Below are positions 1 to 6,289 of a DNA stretch of 11,343 nt, piece after piece (position 1 is the stretch's first letter; every line of letters starts with the position of its first letter). Both the position numbers and the translations under genes were made by a program. Origin of the DNA: JASJBU01 sp965372385 (GTDB taxonomy: Bacteria; Pseudomonadota; Gammaproteobacteria; Chromatiales; Chromatiaceae); NCBI GenBank assembly GCA_965372385.1, contig CBDVCD010000091.1, positions 1-11,343 of the forward strand, read 5' to 3'. Under the pieces are notes generated by a model. The model did not search any database, was not told where the DNA came from, and saw only the letters and a program-made list of their open reading frames with translations.

Positions 1-435
1 ATGGGCCGCAAGGTGCTTGGTGAATCATTTGGCTCACCCGACGAGCTCAAGGCGGCGCTGGAGGCATTCGCCGTTGACTGGAATACGCTCTTGGCCCACC
101 CTTTTCAATGGTCGTACGACGGCAGTGGGTTGCACGAGAAAGCGGTCAAGCGCTTCACGAAAATGCTCCACAGCTCAGCGGCGCGAATGGAATTGCGGAT
201 TCTGACCAAGCAGATGATGCTATTGACGAATCTGCTCAAGGACTACTTGTCGGAGGTTTCCGAAGAAAGTTGGGACCAGTTCGCCGCAGTGCTACGATCA
301 CAAACTGACACCATCACTGGGCTCATACAAGATGAACAGGGGCCACAACGCAAGCACAAGGCACAACAGGCATTCAACAATCTGACTGCTGCGCTACGCG
401 ATTATTTTTCCTCCACCCAAGACATGGCAGCTTAA
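1..435 (+). CDS. IS630-like transposase, C-terminal part (5' end outside window)
   Basis: The first 50 or so residues match the C-terminal end of IS630-type DDE transposases: a spacing segment (ESFGSPDELKAALEAF) and then the family-typical stretch around AHPFQWSYDG, which corresponds to the usual 'KPFKWTYTGKPL' region. The ATG at base 1 is probably internal, because the catalytic DDE domain that should precede this segment is missing, so the gene very likely starts upstream of the window. After the family segment comes a helical tail of about 85 residues (roughly 55-144) that is longer than in typical IS630 transposases and that I do not recognise. The stop at 433-435 is followed by about 45 bases that should hold the right end of the element. 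The family call rests on remembered motifs, not on an alignment. Confidence 0.6.
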   Translation: MGRKVLGESFGSPDELKAALEAFAVDWNTLLAHPFQWSYDGSGLHEKAVKRFTKMLHSSAARMELRILTKQMMLLTNLLKDYLSEVSEESWDQFAAVLRSQTDTITGLIQDEQGPQRKHKAQQAFNNLTAALRDYFSSTQDMAA

Positions 436-482
436 GGAACTTAAAATGCCAAATTAGTGTGCAGAACTTATGGGACGCACTA
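1..482 (+). mobile_element. Right part of an IS630-like element, ending near 480
   Basis: The element comprises the transposase 3' end plus a short non-coding tail. IS630-type elements insert at TA and duplicate it. The sequence changes character after ...GGGACGCAC (471-480), which is followed by TACTAG. The TA at 481-482 is a plausible target duplication, and the IS66 tnpC remnant begins just beyond. The exact end is inferred, because the left end and its inverted repeat are outside the window. Confidence 0.4.
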
Positions 483-499
483 CTAGTTGCTCGACAGTC

Positions 500-646
500 T
501 CAGCGGCGGGCATCTTCCAGCTGATCTACACGGACTTGCAGGTGCCTGAGTTGACGCTCATAGGAGAGCTTCTGATCCCTGAGAAAGGCTTTCAGGGTCT
601 CGATATCGTCGGGTAGATTGCTGGGATCGGTAAGCTTTGCAGGCAT
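500..646 (-). pseudogene. tnpC: IS66 transposase TnpC, N-terminal remnant of 48 codons
   Basis: On the minus strand an ATG at 646 opens a 48-residue frame (MPAKLTDPSNLPDDIETLKA..., ending QLEDARR) that stops at TGA 502-500. It lies 54 bases downstream of tnpB, where tnpC belongs in IS66 elements. It reads like the N-terminus of TnpC: a short leader and then an amphipathic helix of the leucine-zipper type that precedes the zinc-finger and DDE domains. A functional TnpC is around 500 residues, so all catalytic parts are gone. The break coincides with the junction to the IS630-like fragment at about 482, so insertion of that element, or a deletion between the two, is the likely cause. This short frame is easy to miss. 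Confidence 0.6.
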
Positions 647-700
647 GGGTAAAGCCTACCGTAAACCCATTCGAACTTACAGCATAACCTATTGATAACG

Positions 701-1060
701 CTATAATAATGTCTTGTATTTCAGCGTCTTGTGCGGACGCATCTGGCGAATATCGTAGCCATCGAGCAACCAGTTGAGTTGCTGGCCTGTCAGCGTGATC
801 AATGCACCTTCAAGATCCACAGGCCACTTGAACCGCTCCCGCTCCAGCTTCTTCTGCCAAAGGCAGAAACCATTTTTCTCCCAGTACAGAATCTTCACTG
901 AGTCCCGGCGACGATTGCAAAAGACGAACAGTCGTTCCGCGAAGGGCTCGAGGGTCAGTTCCGCCTCCAGCAGGACGGCCAGGCCCTGGATACCTTTACG
1001 GAAGTCCACCGGGGCCTTGCACAGATAGACCTCCGGCAGTTCATTGCTGGGGCGCATCAT
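701..1060 (-). CDS. tnpB: IS66 family accessory protein TnpB
   Basis: This 119-residue protein has the hallmark IS66 Orf2 blocks: VYLCKAPVDFRKGIQGLAVL near the N-terminus, then LFVFCNRRRDSVKILYWEKNGFCLWQKKLE in the middle, and a C-terminal LDGYDI segment. The length is normal for the family. I placed the start at ATG 1060, because it overlaps the tnpA stop as ATGA, the usual translational coupling in IS66. An in-frame ATG further upstream at 1114 would run deep into tnpA. TnpB is needed for IS66 transposition, but its biochemical role is not settled. Intact on its own, it is probably a relic here because tnpC is destroyed. The final codons (KTLKYKTLL) look slightly ragged for the family. Confidence 0.92.
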   Translation of the reverse strand: MMRPSNELPEVYLCKAPVDFRKGIQGLAVLLEAELTLEPFAERLFVFCNRRRDSVKILYWEKNGFCLWQKKLERERFKWPVDLEGALITLTGQQLNWLLDGYDIRQMRPHKTLKYKTLL

Positions 1061-1356
1061 GCCAGTGACTTCACCAGCCGGGCCAACTGTCTGCTGTCGG
1101 CTTCGCCGTTCCACTCCAGAACCAGCCCATTGGGGAAACGGAGTCGATACTCCACCAACGGCGACGGCTTGACCGCCACCCGACTGAACGTCGATGTTGC
1201 AGCGGCCTCCCCTCGTTTGAACCGTTTACTCCATCCATAGAAGACCGAGACCGTCAGTCCTTCCTGTTCCGCGTAAGCCTTCAACGTCATGCCAAGCTCT
1301 TTGCAGCGTTGAAAATAAGCTTGCCAGAACTGGCGGCGGTCCTCGTGTTGACTCAT
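1057..1356 (-). CDS. tnpA: IS66 family accessory protein TnpA (HTH protein)
   Basis: This 99-residue protein has an N-terminal helix-turn-helix region (FWQAYFQRCKELGMTLKAYAEQEGLTVSVFYGW, about residues 10-42; the WSKRF that follows is typical of IS66 Orf1). Its C-terminal half carries the usual LRFPNGLVLEWNG strand. It is the first gene of the IS66 tnpA-tnpB-tnpC operon and overlaps tnpB by 4 bases. A GGAGAT sequence just upstream of ATG 1356 is a good ribosome binding site, but it lies in one arm of a perfect 7-bp inverted repeat (1361-1367 with 1377-1383), so it may be masked in transcripts that enter from outside. Confidence 0.9.
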   Translation of the reverse strand: MSQHEDRRQFWQAYFQRCKELGMTLKAYAEQEGLTVSVFYGWSKRFKRGEAAATSTFSRVAVKPSPLVEYRLRFPNGLVLEWNGEADSRQLARLVKSLA

Positions 1357-1360
1357 GGTT

Positions 1361-1383
1361 ATCTCCGATTGAAATACGGAGAT
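1361..1383 (-). promoter_or_regulatory. Hairpin covering the tnpA ribosome binding site
   Basis: ATCTCCG at 1361-1367 and CGGAGAT at 1377-1383 are perfect inverted copies with a 9-base loop. In the minus-strand transcript the arm nearest the tnpA ATG contains the GGAG Shine-Dalgarno sequence. Hairpins that hide the transposase ribosome binding site from read-through transcripts are known in other IS families. The function here is inference. Confidence 0.4.
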
Positions 1384-1509
1384 AGTGTGACGGAGGATCA
1401 GCGAGGTCGGTAGATGGGGTCTATGGAGCGCTCACGATTTATCAGCTGCATCAAATAATGCAGAATTGTTCTTGCCATCATCCGGGCAAATCGCCCCGCC
1501 AAGCTCACA

Positions 1510-1549
1510 GCCCGTGTCACTACCGAGCTACGCGTGTAGTGACGCGGGC
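1510..1549. repeat. Long inverted repeat (14-bp stem, 12-base loop)
   Basis: GCCCGTGTCACTAC (1510-1523) pairs with GTAGTGACGCGGGC (1536-1549), with only one G.U-type mismatch in 14. There is no T-tract, so it does not look like an intrinsic terminator. It lies in the gene-poor region between the IS66 end and the lipoprotein gene. It could be a REP-like palindrome, a protein-binding site or part of a lost structured RNA. No second copy is present in the window. Confidence 0.5.
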
Positions 1550-1614
1550 GGGCGGCCGAGGATTCACACGGGTTTGAGGCGAATTCCGGAAGTGACTGGC
1601 AAGTGATGACGTGA

Positions 1615-1797
1615 TCTTTAGATGCCCGAAAGCACGAGGTTTCTGAACCGCGTTGCCCAGGCGCCGGGAGGGCTACGATCCTGGAGCTAGGCTACTGCAC
1701 CGAATTCCCTGATAGCCTGGAAAACAGCCCTCACCTCTGGTGTCGGCTCGATGCAGATGGTTCTATATGCGTCCACGATGGGGAGCCAAATACATAA
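1615..1797 (+). pseudogene. Possible 3' remnant of an unrecognised gene
   Basis: An open frame without an ATG runs from after the TGA at 1612-1614 to the TAA at 1795-1797. Its last 40 residues (ending ...CRLDADGSICVHDGEPNT) have a protein-like composition. The stop falls three bases before an intrinsic terminator, as at the end of a real gene. I do not recognise the sequence. A chance open frame of about 60 codons cannot be excluded. The remaining bases between 1357 and 1938 hold no gene that I can support. Confidence 0.25.
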
Positions 1798-1799
1798 AG

Positions 1800-1832
1800 G
1801 CCTGAGCGGTTAGTAACCACTCAGGCTTTTTT
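1800..1832 (+). terminator. Rho-independent terminator
   Basis: GCCTGAG (1800-1806) pairs with CTCAGGC (1820-1826). Inside it, GGTT (1808-1811) pairs with AACC (1815-1818) around a three-base loop, and six T follow at 1827-1832. This is a textbook intrinsic terminator on the plus strand. The gene it served is no longer intact; only the possible remnant ending at 1797 lies directly upstream. Confidence 0.85.
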
Positions 1833-1971
1833 GCTTTATGTGCCCTGGTGACTGTTTGTTGTGGGATAAAGCCCGTTAAAAACCCCAGCCAGTCACCCGG
1901 CAGGAGGTTTGTTTGGTTCTACATAAGAACATAGCGATTTGTACAGACATAGGGGTGGCCTTGTAAGACCT

Positions 1972-2616
1972 ATGACGAAGGGGATTACCCTGTTTTTGTT
2001 TGCCAGGATGTTTAGCAACCATCTGATTGTTACACTGGCCAGCGGTTTACTCCTGTCAGCCTGCGTTGGTGCGCCAGTCGGTTGGGGCGGCAGTCACGCC
2101 ATTGATTTCCAATCCAGGGACAAAATCATCATTTCCTATGATGAGTTGCTTGAGGCGTACGAAGATGTCCTGCAAGTAGCCAGCGATCATTGCAAAAAAT
2201 ATGGCATGCACGCCAACCCCACCAGAGTTCAGAAAGATATAGCTACTGGCGGATACTTAAAGACATACACCTTTTCATGCGCGGCCAAGAGTGCGGATCA
2301 GCAGGTTAAAGAGAGCTGGGGACGCCATAAAAACACACGGGGTTATCAGAAAGTTAAGAAGATGGCCTTTTATTCAAACCCATCGGGCGCAAAGATCTAT
2401 GAAGCAAATTCAAATGAGGAATATGGATCAAAGTTCCTATGCCAGACTCCATGCGAAATAACTGTGCAGCCTGACTTCTTCATGGAAAATACAGAGGCAA
2501 CTATAAGAGTGTCTGCTATTTGGAGAAGTGGTGCATATCACACAGTTGTGTTAATCATGCAAAGGGGTGCAAACGAGAACTTCACGTTTCAAAGGCCAGA
2601 TGTACCAAACCTATAG
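1972..2616 (+). CDS. Putative lipoprotein with PEGA-like C-terminal segment
   Basis: The signal peptide ends in a lipobox: a hydrophobic stretch (HLIVTLASGLLL) and then LSAC, so the mature protein should be lipid-anchored. ATG 1972 gives a 31-residue leader including the Cys, with K and R in its n-region. ATG 2008 gives a shorter, uncharged leader and is a real alternative; neither has a strong ribosome binding site. The mature part is about 183 residues. Near the C-terminus, FYSNPSGAKIYEAN...CQTPCEITV resembles PEGA-type beta domains (NPSGAKIY...TPC). Several Cys residues in the mature part could form disulphides. The function is unknown. The codons look more AT-rich than in the efflux operon, which hints at acquisition together with the flanking mobile DNA. 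The repeat-derived terminator after it suggests it is transcribed alone. Confidence 0.7.
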   Translation: MTKGITLFLFARMFSNHLIVTLASGLLLSACVGAPVGWGGSHAIDFQSRDKIIISYDELLEAYEDVLQVASDHCKKYGMHANPTRVQKDIATGGYLKTYTFSCAAKSADQQVKESWGRHKNTRGYQKVKKMAFYSNPSGAKIYEANSNEEYGSKFLCQTPCEITVQPDFFMENTEATIRVSAIWRSGAYHTVVLIMQRGANENFTFQRPDVPNL

Positions 2617-2624
2617 CTTTTCGA

Positions 2625-2700
2625 TGTAGCCTGGGTGAAACGCAGTATAACCCGGGAAAGGTGAGAGCGCATAGATTACCCGGGTTGCACCCGGGCTACA
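2625..2700. repeat. Palindromic REP/MITE-like repeat
   Basis: The left end reads TGTAGCCTGGGTGAAACGC and the complement of the right end reads TGTAGCCCGGGTGCAACCC, so the 76-bp unit has imperfect terminal inverted repeats. CCCGGG blocks lie inside at 2651-2656, 2679-2684 and 2691-2696. Short GTAGCCCGGG...CCCGGGCTAC units of this kind are, to my knowledge, scattered in many copies through gammaproteobacterial genomes. Only one copy is in the window. Confidence 0.65.
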
Positions 2701-2706
2701 TTTTTT
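2625..2706 (+). terminator. Terminator formed by the palindromic repeat plus T6
   Basis: The outer arms TGTAGCC/GGCTACA of the repeat are followed immediately by six T (2701-2706). It lies 9 bases after the lipoprotein stop. The RNA would form a strong stem and then a U-tract, the pattern of an intrinsic terminator. The repeat therefore probably insulates the lipoprotein gene from the metal-efflux operon. Confidence 0.55.
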
Positions 2707-2807
2707 CCTCGATATGACTGAGCAACGTTTCTCGGACGATGTAAAAAATGCATCGACGAGTAACGCGCATCCTCTGTTATTCACGCCTCTCTCAGGAATA
2801 ATCCCAC

Positions 2808-2844
2808 TTGCGAATAGGCAAACCGATGGCTTAGACTGCCAACA
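2808..2844 (+). promoter_or_regulatory. Candidate promoter of the efflux operon (possibly leaderless)
   Basis: TTGCGA (2808-2813) and TAGACT (2832-2837) are separated by 18 bases and fit -35/-10 hexamers at four of six positions each. Transcription would start about seven bases later, at or next to the ATG at 2844, which has no Shine-Dalgarno sequence. That would make the first mRNA leaderless. I see no convincing dyad for a MerR-type or other regulator between the hexamers. No regulator gene lies in the window. Confidence 0.3.
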
Positions 2845-3272
2845 TGCTGTTTGCGCGTAACGATAAATACACCTCCATCCTCTGGGCATTACTGATCTCC
2901 CTGACGCTTTTATGCGCCCAGGGTACCAGGCTGCATGTCCATTATCTCGATTGTGAGCATGCATCAGCTACGGGCCTGACGACCACTGACGATAATCATG
3001 GGCATGCCCAGCACAGCAAGATCCATCTGGTAACGGATAGCTCACACCACCATCATTCCAAGACAGAAATGTCGGAACTGGATGTCAGCCCGCAAGGTTT
3101 GCTGAAAAAGCTCTCCAGCATCGATTCCTTGCTGCTGGTGATTGTCTCTCTCTTCACGCTTCTGCTGCCGAAATTTACTCGACTGGCGGTTCAACAGCAC
3201 CATGACAGCCGCCTTAAAACCCTCCGGCGTTACGTTCTATCCCCGCCACTGCGGGCACCCCCACAGGCATAA
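2844..3272 (+). CDS. Small His-rich membrane protein of the efflux operon
   Basis: This protein of 142 residues starts at ATG 2844 and has no visible ribosome binding site. A signal peptide or first membrane segment spans about residues 12-27. A periplasmic loop rich in His follows (H31, H33, H39, H52, H54, H57, H61 and an HHHH run at 68-71, plus D and C37). A second hydrophobic helix lies at about 93-109, and the tail is basic. This layout suggests a membrane protein that displays a metal-binding loop in the periplasm. Position as first gene ahead of the outer membrane channel, adaptor and pump suggests it binds or buffers the exported metal. I recognise no named family. Similar small His-rich proteins often precede czc/cus-type genes. 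The role is inference. Confidence 0.7.
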   Translation: MLFARNDKYTSILWALLISLTLLCAQGTRLHVHYLDCEHASATGLTTTDDNHGHAQHSKIHLVTDSSHHHHSKTEMSELDVSPQGLLKKLSSIDSLLLVIVSLFTLLLPKFTRLAVQQHHDSRLKTLRRYVLSPPLRAPPQA

Positions 3273-3381
3273 ACCACCCACCAACGTGCATCTGGCCAAA
3301 CCAATAGAATTGTTTATGCGGCCAGGCTGTCTCTTTCCCCGACACGAGATTGATAGAACAACCTCGTTTTGGAGCCCTGAT

Positions 3382-4644
3382 ATGTGTTCACTGCAATTGC
3401 ACCGCTGGGTTCAGCTGTGTCTGTCACGCTTATCCCTATCCGGCAAAGTCTGGGGCCTGCTGCTCCTGACTATGCCAATTTGGGGCAATACCGCACCGCT
3501 GACGGAAAGTCAAAGTCTGGAACTCGGTCTGAACAGGGCGGATTTCCAGCAGTTGCTGACCAGCCGGATGGAGACGGCCCGGGGTGGGCTGACCCGTACT
3601 GAAACCTGGATCAATCCCGAGTTCGAACTCTCCCGGGAGGAGGTAGGCAATGAAACCGAAACCGATATTTGGCTGCGTCAGCGTTTCGATCTTTCCGGTC
3701 GTCGCGGCTTACTGCGTGACGCCGCCCAGTCTGATATGAGCGCCATGCAGGCGGAGGTGGAAATCTCCCGCCTAGAACGTGCCGAGGTCATTCGCCAACG
3801 GTTCTTTCAAACACTCCACCAACAACAGTTGCAAGATCTGTTAGGCCACTGGGTGGAAAAATTCAATACCGTGGAGGCGGCCATGATTAAGCGGGAAGCG
3901 TCAGGCGATGTCTCCGGCTATGACCGTCTCCGCATCAGTCGGGAAAAGGTCTCATTGCTCGCTCAACAGCGGGAAAGCAAAGCCAATTATCAGGCGGCCT
4001 GGGTGCAACTGTGGGGCATGTTGGAGGTAGATGAGGAGCAGGGTTTCGACACTGTTCAAGGTGAGCTGCTCCCGGATGAACGGCCAACCATCACCGAAGT
4101 ATTGGAGGCATTGAAGGATCTGCCCACCCTGGTGCAACTGCAACATGAGGGTGAGGCGAAACGACTGACCTCTCACGCCCTCGCTAAGGGCTATATCCCG
4201 GATCTGACCATCGGGTTGGGACAGAAGCGGCTTGAGAGGCCGGCAGGAAAAGATAACGGTTTGCTGCTGAGCGCTACCATTTCCCTGCCCCTATTCGACC
4301 GCCAACAGGGAGATCATCAGCGAGCAGTGGCGGAACTCAGGCAAATCGAGAGCGAATACCAGTTGACCCAGAGCCAGGTGCGGGCGGAAGCACGCAGCCT
4401 CTGGCAACTGGCAGCGCAATTGACCGACAACGCTCGCTTGTTTCGCCAGCAGAGTGTGGCTGCATCCTATGAATTGTTGAGCATCGCGGAGACCGCCTAT
4501 CGCAACAATGAGTTGGGTGTGCTGGAGCTGATCGATGCCTATCGCAATGCCCTGGAATCGGAGGTCAGCGCCCTGCAACTGTCACTGGAGGCACGCATGA
4601 AACAGATCGAATTGGACAAATTGATTGGGAGGAATTTGCCATGA
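3382..4644 (+). CDS. czcC: CzcC-type outer membrane efflux channel (TolC family)
   Basis: This 420-residue protein is the normal length for CzcC/CusC-type channels. I chose ATG 3382 because GGAG (3371-3374) lies 7 bases before it and a signal peptide follows (hydrophobic GLLLLTMPIW, likely cut after WGNTA). The frame is open further upstream, but that part overlaps the preceding gene and looks non-coding. The mature part has the OEP pattern: two long helical-hairpin halves with many Q/E/A/L-rich helices, an RQRFDLSGRRGLLRDAAQ segment in the first half, and a TISLPLFDRQQGDHQRAVAEL segment opening the second. It would trimerise in the outer membrane and dock with the adaptor and pump encoded next. 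The stop overlaps the adaptor start as ATGA (4641-4644), indicating tight translational coupling. Confidence 0.9.
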   Translation: MCSLQLHRWVQLCLSRLSLSGKVWGLLLLTMPIWGNTAPLTESQSLELGLNRADFQQLLTSRMETARGGLTRTETWINPEFELSREEVGNETETDIWLRQRFDLSGRRGLLRDAAQSDMSAMQAEVEISRLERAEVIRQRFFQTLHQQQLQDLLGHWVEKFNTVEAAMIKREASGDVSGYDRLRISREKVSLLAQQRESKANYQAAWVQLWGMLEVDEEQGFDTVQGELLPDERPTITEVLEALKDLPTLVQLQHEGEAKRLTSHALAKGYIPDLTIGLGQKRLERPAGKDNGLLLSATISLPLFDRQQGDHQRAVAELRQIESEYQLTQSQVRAEARSLWQLAAQLTDNARLFRQQSVAASYELLSIAETAYRNNELGVLELIDAYRNALESEVSALQLSLEARMKQIELDKLIGRNLP

Positions 4645-4901
4645 GAGTTTTACTCTACGTCACAAGTCTGCTGATTCTGGTGGGTTGTGACCTGCTCGAT
4701 CAAAAACATCCTCATGCCCATGACAATGAAACGAATCTTGTCTCTGATGCACATCACGACCATGAGGATCACGCCTTGGATGGTCAGCATAACCAGGATG
4801 ATCATGCCCACGCCGAGGAAGCCACCATCGCCCTGACCCATTTCAGTAAAGACACCGAACTGTTCGTGGAATTTCCCGCCTTGGTGGTCGGGCATGAATA
4901 G
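4641..4901 (+). pseudogene. czcB: czcB-type adaptor, N-terminal lipoprotein/His-rich part, ended by in-frame TAG
   Basis: ATG 4641 overlaps the czcC stop and follows a strong GGGAGG. The 86 residues start with a lipoprotein signal (LLYVTSLLILVGC, Cys16 as lipid anchor). A His/Asp/Glu-rich stretch follows (about residues 23-60, with ten His, e.g. HPHAHD, HHDHEDH and DDHAHAEE), typical of metal-binding N-termini of Czc-type adaptors. The frame then enters a conserved adaptor segment (ALTHFSKDTELFVEFPALVVGHE) and meets TAG at codon 87. The same frame continues without a break into the rest of the adaptor (PILDHHTRLESIKPL...). The piece is therefore the front of one 540-codon gene (4641-6263) broken by a nonsense codon, not a separate gene. 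CAG to TAG is a likely origin. Alone it would be a lipid-anchored His-rich peptide. Confidence 0.8.
4899..4901 (+). other. In-frame amber codon inside the adaptor gene
   Basis: Codons 84-88 read GGG CAT GAA TAG CCA. The reading frame is the same before and after, and homology-type sequence runs on both sides, so a single substitution (or a sequencing error) explains the break, with no indel. The following base is C, a context known to be relatively leaky for UAG. Confidence 0.8.
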
Positions 4902-4955
4902 CCAATTCTCGACCACCACACTCGCCTGGAAAGCATCAAGCCACTGCAGAGCGGC

Positions 4956-6263
4956 GTGGAGACCATCGCCCTCATCGGAGGTGGCGTACCGGATGAGCTA
5001 TTCACGGTCGAGAACCCGATCGCTTCGGGCATCTTCCGTCCCCTGGTGCTGCCGGAGTACGCAGTGACGCGTCAGGTCATCCTCAATTTCAAGGGAGATG
5101 ACCTCTCCACCAACCACGACCTGGGTGAGTTCGAGGTCTATGCATCGGGGAAGGAGGCGCTGGCCGCGATGCCGGAGGAAGCGGAGCCGGAAGATGCCAT
5201 TGTCTATCTCAAGGAACAGCAGTGGCAGGTAGAGTTTGCCACCGCCGCAGTCCAGGAACGTGAGCTACGCGCCAGCATTGCGGCAACCGGCACCCTGAGA
5301 CCGCGGGCTGATGGGGAGGTCTATCTGAGTGCGACCAGCGCCGGCCACATACACAGCCAGGGGGACTTCCCCTATCCGGGCATGCCGGTGGAGGTCGGCC
5401 AGGTGCTGGCGGCCATCATTCCACGTCTGGGGGTGGATAGCGATCTCTCCACCCTGCGTGCCGCCCTGGACAAGGCCCGCGCCAACTTTGAACTGGCGGA
5501 GCATGAACGGGAGCGCCTGGAGCAACTATGGGAGGATAAGGTCATCGCCCTGCACCGCCTGCACGAGGCGGAAAACACTCTGCGGGTGGCCAAGGCCGAA
5601 CTGGATGCCGCCAAGCGGCGCTTTGAACAGAGCAGCGGGGGAAAACCGCTTGCCAGTACCGGGATACCCATTCTCGCCCCCATCAGCGGCGTACTCGCCC
5701 AGGTCCACGTGGCACCGGGCAGGTATGTGGGAGAAGGGGAGGCCCTGTTCCACATCGTCAATGTGGACCGGCTATGGCTGGAGGCCCGTATCGCGGAGGC
5801 CGACATCGGCCGCCTGCGGGACCCGGACGGGGCCTGGTTTGGCGTGGAGGGTTTTGAGCGGACCTTCAACACCTTTGAACTGAACGGACGCAAAGTGGCG
5901 TTGGGTGGTTCGGTCGATCCGGTGAGTCGTACTATTCCCCTGATCTTCGAGTTCGACAATCCGCATCAGCGACTGCGGACCGGGATGTTCGCCAACACTC
6001 GGGTGTTTACCGGTGAGACCCGATCCGGGTTGGTCGTGCCCCACTCCGCAATCTTTGACGATGCTGGCCAGGAGGTGGTCTACGTGATGTTGGATGGCGA
6101 ATCCTTCCAACGCAGGATCGTCCGGTTGGGCATACGTGAGGCCGATTGGATTCAGCTGCTCAGTGGCGTGCAGCCGGGGGAGCGGGTGGTCAGCCGTGGC
6201 GCCTATCTGCTGCGTCTCGCCGCCACATCCCCCGCCGAGGTCGGCCACGGCCATGCCCATTAA
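4956..6263 (+). pseudogene. czcB: czcB-type RND periplasmic adaptor (membrane fusion protein), main part after the amber codon
   Basis: All adaptor domains are present. Counting from the GTG at 4956, an N-terminal beta domain specific to Czc-like adaptors covers residues 1-65. The first half of the lipoyl/barrel-sandwich domain is at 100-160 and a helical-hairpin coiled coil at 165-226. The second lipoyl half is at 236-270 (APISGVLAQVHVAPGRYVGEG). The beta-barrel lies at 270-355 (SVDPVSRTIPLIFEF, RTGMFANTRVF) and the membrane-proximal domain at 356-425. The C-terminus ends GHGHAH, a second potential metal site. Normally this protein links pump and channel in the periplasm. The GTG is merely an internal Val codon with no good ribosome binding site. 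A product started there would lack the signal and lipid anchor and stay in the cytoplasm. Full function needs read-through or suppression of the TAG. Confidence 0.8.
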
Positions 6264-6284
6264 CCAGACTAAGGGACAGCCAGA

Positions 6285-6289
6285 ATGAT
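6285..6289. repeat. Target site duplication ATGAT (partner at 6596-6600)
   Basis: ATGAT directly precedes the left inverted repeat and recurs directly after the right one at 6596-6600. Removing the insert plus one copy joins ...GGGACAGCCAGA to ATGATCGCGCCAACC, which restores a ribosome binding site, the start codon and the Met-Ile-Ala-Pro N-terminus of the pump. That reconstruction is strong support for a clean transposition event. Confidence 0.8.

Larger units (their letters stand above)
483..1435 (-). mobile_element. Truncated IS66-type insertion sequence
   Basis: The gene order tnpA-tnpB-tnpC', reading right to left, defines an IS66 element. The left terminal repeat seems to begin at 1435: on the minus strand it reads GTGAGCGCTCCATAGACCCC, resembling IS66-family ends that start GTAAGCG/GTGAGCG. 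The adjacent bases 1436-1443 would be one copy of the 8-bp target duplication. The other end, with most of tnpC, has been lost at the junction with the IS630-like fragment near 482. The element cannot move by itself. Confidence 0.6.

Noticed and set aside
1847..1897. GGTGACTG...CAGTCACC inverted repeat upstream of the lipoprotein
   Set aside because: 8-bp arms separated by 35 bases without compensating inner pairing are too weak to call a riboswitch or operator.
1902..1907. AGGAGG as ribosome binding site for a leader peptide or for the lipoprotein
   Set aside because: The lipoprotein starts are 65-100 bases downstream, and the only nearby start would be a TTG giving a frame of under 20 codons with no features.
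3142..3381. N-terminal extension of the outer membrane channel in the same open frame
   Set aside because: It overlaps the His-rich gene, has no family similarity, and the signal peptide and ribosome binding site point to 3382.
4899..4901. Amber codon read as pyrrolysine
   Set aside because: Pyrrolysine is known mainly from methylamine methyltransferases of archaea and a few bacteria. An RND adaptor is not a plausible site, and no pyl gene is in the window.
5329..5959. Long open frames on both strands inside the adaptor gene
   Set aside because: Shadows of GC-rich coding sequence: Arg/Pro/Ser/Trp-rich translations with no domain or ribosome binding site.
4956..6263. A separate, intact adaptor gene starting at GTG 4956
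   Set aside because: The frame continues upstream without an indel into the lipoprotein head, the GTG has no ribosome binding site, and the product would lack an export signal. One gene with a nonsense codon fits better.
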